Part shown: one piece after another, positions 60,694 through 64,000 of the stretch | Position numbering within the stretch: position 1 is the stretch's first letter | Layout: every line of letters begins with the position of its first letter | Assembly: GCA_963824225.1 (NCBI GenBank) | Contig: CAWGOF010000003.1 | Location: 1,984,001 to 2,048,000, forward strand | Reading direction: 5' to 3' | Source: CAWGOF01 sp963824225 | Lineage (GTDB): Bacteria; Acidobacteriota; Polarisedimenticolia; Polarisedimenticolales; Polarisedimenticolaceae | DNA length: 64,000 bases | The notes under the pieces: generated by a model | Databases searched by the model: none | Seen by the model: only the letters and a program-made list of their open reading frames with translations | What the model was told of the DNA's origin: nothing | Program-made: the position numbers and the translations under genes

Positions 60694-61040
60694 GACCGTC
60701 GGAGAAGAACGTGCCGGACGAGCGGCCGACGTCGACCGCGCTCGTGTCGACGGAGACGACCCAGGAACCCCCGCTCCACGACGAGGAGGCAGTGTTCCGC
60801 GCGCGGTGGACCGAGATCCAGAGCGCATTCGTCGACGAGCCCCGCCGGGCCGTCCGGGACGCCGACGAGCTCGTCGCCGAGACGCTGACCCGGCTCGGCG
60901 AGAAGTTCGCGCAACAGAGGTCCGAGATCGAAGAGCAGTGGGCGCGACAGAACGAAGTCTCGACCGAGCAACTGCGGGTCGTGTTCCAGCGCTACCGCTC
61001 GTTCTTCGATCGGCTTCTGGGCGCGCAGGGTCGAGCGTGA
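60690..61040 (+). CDS. Hypothetical protein, paralogue of repeat domain A
   Basis: A 116-residue cytoplasmic protein. It carries FRARWTEIQSAFVDEPRRAV then RDADELVAETLTRLG, clearly similar to the segment in the gene at 60112 (FADRWRVTQASFVDNP, QADSLVEEVM). The C-terminal helix (QLRVVFQRYRSFFDRLLG) is also alike. It lacks the membrane helix of the first gene. The two probably arose by duplication. Overlaps by 4 bp with both neighbours. Confidence 0.72.
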   Translation: MRPSEKNVPDERPTSTALVSTETTQEPPLHDEEAVFRARWTEIQSAFVDEPRRAVRDADELVAETLTRLGEKFAQQRSEIEEQWARQNEVSTEQLRVVFQRYRSFFDRLLGAQGRA

Positions 61041-61636
61041 GGGCGCTTCGGCCGATCGTGCTCGCGTCGTCGCTCGCGCTGTCGCTGGCCGCAACGGGTC
61101 GGTGCGAGGCCGCTCCCAAGCCCACGCCCGACCCGCGGCCGGCCGTGACGGCCGCTCCGGCAGAGACCGCCGCGTTCGAGGCGCAGGTCCAGGAGTATCT
61201 GGCCTTGCACCGCAAGCTCGAGGCCCAGCTACCGAAGCTGCCCAAGGAGACGACGCCCGAGGCGATCGACAAGAACCAGCGGGCGCTGGCCGCGCTCGTG
61301 CAGGCCGGGAGACCGAACGCCAGGCAGGGTGAGTTCTTCACGCCAGAGATGCAAGCGTACCTGCGTCAGGTGTTCGACCGAGTGTTCGTCGGCACGGACG
61401 GCAAGAACCTGCTCGGCTCGATCATGGACGAGAACCCGGGAGTTCCCGCCCAGCTCGTGGTCAACGAGCGCTATCCTGATGCGGTGCCGCTGTCGACCAT
61501 GCCACCCGAGATCCTGAACGTGCTGCCCAAGCTCGAGGAGGACATGGAGTACCGCTTCGTCGGCCGCCGACTCGTGCTGCTCGACGCCCACGCGCACCTG
61601 ATCCTCGACTTCACGGACGAGCTCCTGCCCACATGA
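61037..61636 (+). CDS. Secreted hypothetical protein
   Basis: A 199-residue protein that starts with a signal peptide (IVLASSLALSLAATGRCEA) and has a mature part with a helical region (FEAQVQEYLALHRKLEAQLP, then KNQRALAALVQAG) and a beta-rich end (EDMEYRFVGRRLVLLDAHAH). No family was recognised. The GTG at 61037 overlaps the previous gene by 4 bp; the metallophosphatase gene follows with a 4-bp overlap. Confidence 0.65.
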   Translation: MRALRPIVLASSLALSLAATGRCEAAPKPTPDPRPAVTAAPAETAAFEAQVQEYLALHRKLEAQLPKLPKETTPEAIDKNQRALAALVQAGRPNARQGEFFTPEMQAYLRQVFDRVFVGTDGKNLLGSIMDENPGVPAQLVVNERYPDAVPLSTMPPEILNVLPKLEEDMEYRFVGRRLVLLDAHAHLILDFTDELLPT

Positions 61637-62571
61637 CGGAGATGCACGCGCGACCCATCCTCGGCCTGCTGATCGCGAGCGTGTGGATCGCCTCCGGCTG
61701 TCGCGCCGGCCTCGCGTCCGCGGTACCGGCCTCGCCCGTCGAGGTGACGACCTCGCAGGCGCCGGCCGAGGCGCCGGTCGCGCTGCCCAACGACAAGGGC
61801 TCGCTGCACTTCGCCGTGCTCGGTGACTTCGGGACGGGAGAACAGCCGTCGATCGAGCTGGCCCAGCAGGTCGTGAAGTTCCACCAGCAGTTCAAGTACG
61901 ACCTGGTGATCACCGTCGGCGACAACCTGTACGGCGCCGAACGCCCCCAGGACTTCAAGCTCAAGTTCGAGGCCCCGTACAAGCCGCTGCTCGACGAGGG
62001 AATCAAGTTCCACGCCAGCCTGGGCAACCACGATTCGCGCGAGCAGCGGTACTACAAGCTGTTCAACCTCGACGGCAAGCTGTACTACTCGTTCAAGGCG
62101 CCGAAGGAGAAGGTCCGGTTCTTCGTGCTCGACAGCACGTACCCGGTGCCGGAGCAGATCGCCTGGCTGGAGAAGGAGCTCAAGGGCTCGAACGAGCCGT
62201 GGAAGATCGCGTATTTCCACCATCCGCTGTACTCGTCGGCCGGTCGCCACGGCTCGGACGTCAAGCTGCGCCAGGCGATCGAGCCGCTGTTCATCCAGTA
62301 CAACGTGAGCGTCGTGTTCACGGGACACGATCACGTGTACGAGCGGATCAAGCCCCAGAACGGAATCGTCTACTTTGTCGCGGGTTCGGGCGGAGGTCTG
62401 CGCCCGGGCAACCTGGAGCGGAGCTCCGAGCTCACGGCCAAGGGCTACGATCTCGACCGGGCGTTCATGGCCGTCGAGATCCTGGGCGATCAGATGTACT
62501 TCCAGGCCATCACCCGCACGGGTGAGATCGTGGACTCGGGCATCGTCGAGCGTCGCAAGACGCCGGAGTGA
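61633..62571 (+). CDS. Exported metallophosphoesterase (purple acid phosphatase-like)
   Basis: A 312-residue enzyme with a lipobox-like IASGC at about 19-23. The dinuclear metal-site motifs are complete: GDFGTGEQ (about 64-67), VGDNLYG, GNHDS, HHPLYSS and FTGHDHVYER. It hydrolyses phosphate esters in the periplasm; a nucleotide or sugar phosphate substrate is possible. It overlaps the previous gene by 4 bp and stands 4 bp before the DUF4956 gene. Confidence 0.92.
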   Translation: MTEMHARPILGLLIASVWIASGCRAGLASAVPASPVEVTTSQAPAEAPVALPNDKGSLHFAVLGDFGTGEQPSIELAQQVVKFHQQFKYDLVITVGDNLYGAERPQDFKLKFEAPYKPLLDEGIKFHASLGNHDSREQRYYKLFNLDGKLYYSFKAPKEKVRFFVLDSTYPVPEQIAWLEKELKGSNEPWKIAYFHHPLYSSAGRHGSDVKLRQAIEPLFIQYNVSVVFTGHDHVYERIKPQNGIVYFVAGSGGGLRPGNLERSSELTAKGYDLDRAFMAVEILGDQMYFQAITRTGEIVDSGIVERRKTPE

Positions 62572-62575
62572 GACG

Positions 62576-63334
62576 ATGCCGATCCGCCGCCTGATCCTGA
62601 TCGGCTTGCTCCTCGCGCTCGTCCTGGCTCCGATCTATGCCGCGCCCCAGCTCCAGCCCCTCGCCACGCAGCAGGCCAACGATCCGAACGACCCGAACGA
62701 TCTGATCCCCGAGCTGCGGATGCTGGGCTGGCGGCTGCCGCTCGCCGCGGTACTGGGCACGGCGCTCGCGCTCCGGCCGCGCCGGCGTGGGACACCGGAG
62801 CGCCGCACGTACGTGGTGCAGACGCAGATCGTGCTCGCGATCGTCGGCGCGATCGTGATGCTGATCGTCGGCGCGAGCCTGGCGCGAGCATTCGGCATCG
62901 TCGGCGTCGCGAGCCTGATCCGCTACCGCACCAAGATCGACAACCCCAAGGACGCGGGCGTGATGCTCTGCGCGCTGGCCGTGGGCCTGGCCTCGGGGGC
63001 CGGCTTCTACGTGCTGGCCGTGTTCTCGACCGTGTTCCTCGTGCTCGCGCTGGGCGTGATCGAGAGCTTCGAGCCGCTGACGCGGAGCTTCGAGCTGTCG
63101 ATCAAGCTGGCGGACAAGACGATGGGCGCGTTGCGTCCGAGGATCGAAGCCACGCTGCGCCGCCTGCGGGTCAAGTTCGAGCTGCGGGGCGTGTCCGAGG
63201 AGGACGTGACGTACTTCGTGACCGCGCCGGCCGAGATGCGCACGGATGCGGCGTCGAAGGCGTTGACCGCCGTGCTGCCCGACGACAAGGGTGCGGTGGA
63301 ATGGCACGACGCCTCGAAGTCGAAGGGCAAGTAG
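62576..63334 (+). CDS. DUF4956 membrane protein
   Basis: A 252-residue integral membrane protein. It has a signal-anchor helix (LILIGLLLALVLAPIYA), then a domain with three to four helices containing LARAFGIVGVASLIRYRT and DAGVMLCALAVGLASGAGFY, which match DUF4956. The C-terminal soluble part (about 175-245) is charged. In other genomes this family occurs next to VTC-type polyphosphate polymerase genes; none is visible here. Start ATG at 62576. Confidence 0.82.
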   Translation: MPIRRLILIGLLLALVLAPIYAAPQLQPLATQQANDPNDPNDLIPELRMLGWRLPLAAVLGTALALRPRRRGTPERRTYVVQTQIVLAIVGAIVMLIVGASLARAFGIVGVASLIRYRTKIDNPKDAGVMLCALAVGLASGAGFYVLAVFSTVFLVLALGVIESFEPLTRSFELSIKLADKTMGALRPRIEATLRRLRVKFELRGVSEEDVTYFVTAPAEMRTDAASKALTAVLPDDKGAVEWHDASKSKGK

Positions 63335-63346
63335 AACGGAAACACA

Positions 63347-64000
63347 GTGAAGGTGATCGTTCAGCCCGACGCGGGCATCGTCCCGGTGCTGCAGGCGATC
63401 CGGCGCGCGAAGACCGCGATCGACGTCGCGATCTTCCGCCTCGACCGCAAGGAGATCGAGCGCGCGCTGGGCGAGGCCGCGCAGCGCGGCGTGCGCGTGC
63501 GGGCGCTGATCGCCAACACGAACCGCGGCGGCGAGGCGCTCCTGCGCAAGCTCGAGCAGCGCCTGTTGGCCGCGGGCGTGATGGTCGTCCGCACGGCGGA
63601 CGACCTGTTGCGGTACCACGGCAAGTTCATGGTCGCCGACGAGATCCTGCACCTGTTCGGGTTCAACTTCACGCGGCTGGACATGAACAAGAGCCGGAGC
63701 TTCGCCATCGCCACGCGCGACCGGCGGACGGTCAAGGAAGCCTCGGTGCTGTTCGAGTCCGACTGCACGCGGCAGACGTACGCCCCATCCCGCTCGAACC
63801 TGGTGGTCAGCCCGGAAACCGCGCGCCCGATGCTCACGCGGTTCATCCGCGACGCCCGCCGGACGCTCGCGATCTACGACCTCAAGGTCCAGGACCGCGA
63901 CATGCTGCAGCTGCTCGACGCCCGGGCCAAGAAGGGCGTCGAGGTCCGCGTGCTGGGCACCCTGAAGGGCGGCAACGGCGGCGTCGAGGTCCGCGCGCTG
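63347..64000 (+). CDS. Phospholipase D-like protein, partial at window end
   Basis: A frame of 218 codons without a stop to the window edge. The first PLD motif is visible as YHGKFMVADEILHLFGF (HxK then D), and the pattern of a second PLD-like repeat begins at FIRDARRTLAIYDLK. The GTG at 63347 has only a weak purine-rich upstream site. It would act on phospholipid or another phosphodiester. The remaining half lies outside the window. Confidence 0.8.
   Translation, partial: MKVIVQPDAGIVPVLQAIRRAKTAIDVAIFRLDRKEIERALGEAAQRGVRVRALIANTNRGGEALLRKLEQRLLAAGVMVVRTADDLLRYHGKFMVADEILHLFGFNFTRLDMNKSRSFAIATRDRRTVKEASVLFESDCTRQTYAPSRSNLVVSPETARPMLTRFIRDARRTLAIYDLKVQDRDMLQLLDARAKKGVEVRVLGTLKGGNGGVEVRAL

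Overview
The window is about 70% GC and comes from a Gram-negative bacterium. It encodes outer-membrane barrels, an OmpA-type lipoprotein, a Wza-type exporter and RND efflux. A stressosome, a selenocysteine-type gene and a large exopolysaccharide locus together resemble high-GC Deltaproteobacteria, Myxococcota or Binatota-like lineages. That placement is inference, because the window holds no rRNA or other phylogenetic marker. I saw no tRNA, rRNA, CRISPR array, insertion sequence, integrase or phage gene.

Layout. Positions 1-3.7 kb hold a minus-strand set: an ankyrin-PQQ fusion, a LemA protein, a TPM-domain protein and the start of one more gene. Positions 3.7-6.8 kb hold plus-strand housekeeping or accessory genes: a cupin, a DUF1801/YdeI protein, a fused nucleotidyltransferase, and a membrane-anchored LuxR regulator with a DUF4199 partner. 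Positions 6.9-8.0 kb hold a minus-strand pair, dodecin and a thioredoxin-TPR protein whose active site is encoded TGA-G-G-C with a bacterial SECIS-like hairpin right after the TGA, plus a small secreted cysteine-rich peptide. Next come a KefB-type antiporter, a CopA-type copper ATPase, a cardiolipin-synthase-like enzyme and an ankyrin protein.

Positions 15.2-40.9 kb are one exopolysaccharide locus. Two minus-strand genes (outer-membrane barrel and Wza-type exporter) diverge from about 18 plus-strand genes: NusG-like antiterminator, Wzz, tyrosine kinase, GlmS, initiating sugar transferase, Wzy/ligase, four glycosyltransferases, two FemAB-like acyltransferases, a methyltransferase, a deacetylase, a flippase, two asparagine-synthase-type amidotransferases and a heparinase-like lyase. 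Most neighbours overlap by 4 bp (ATGA/GTGA), so translation is probably coupled. The gene set resembles exosortase (XrtA) loci, but no exosortase is present.

Positions 40.9-48.3 kb (minus) hold a secreted Ig/fibronectin protein, an OmpR-family regulator that has lost its phosphorylation residues, and a stressosome operon (RsbR, RsbS, RsbT, RsbX-like phosphatase) leading into a histidine kinase and a NarL-type regulator. The kinase is frameshifted near its start. Positions 48.7-54.8 kb hold a GNAT enzyme, a beta-helix protein, an RTX remnant and a run of small envelope and stress genes that includes a metallothionein and a 57-residue DUF1328 protein. Positions 54.9-60 kb hold a heavy-metal RND pump and an adaptor with four Cys/His repeats. 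Positions 60.1-64 kb hold a plus-strand operon that runs off the window.
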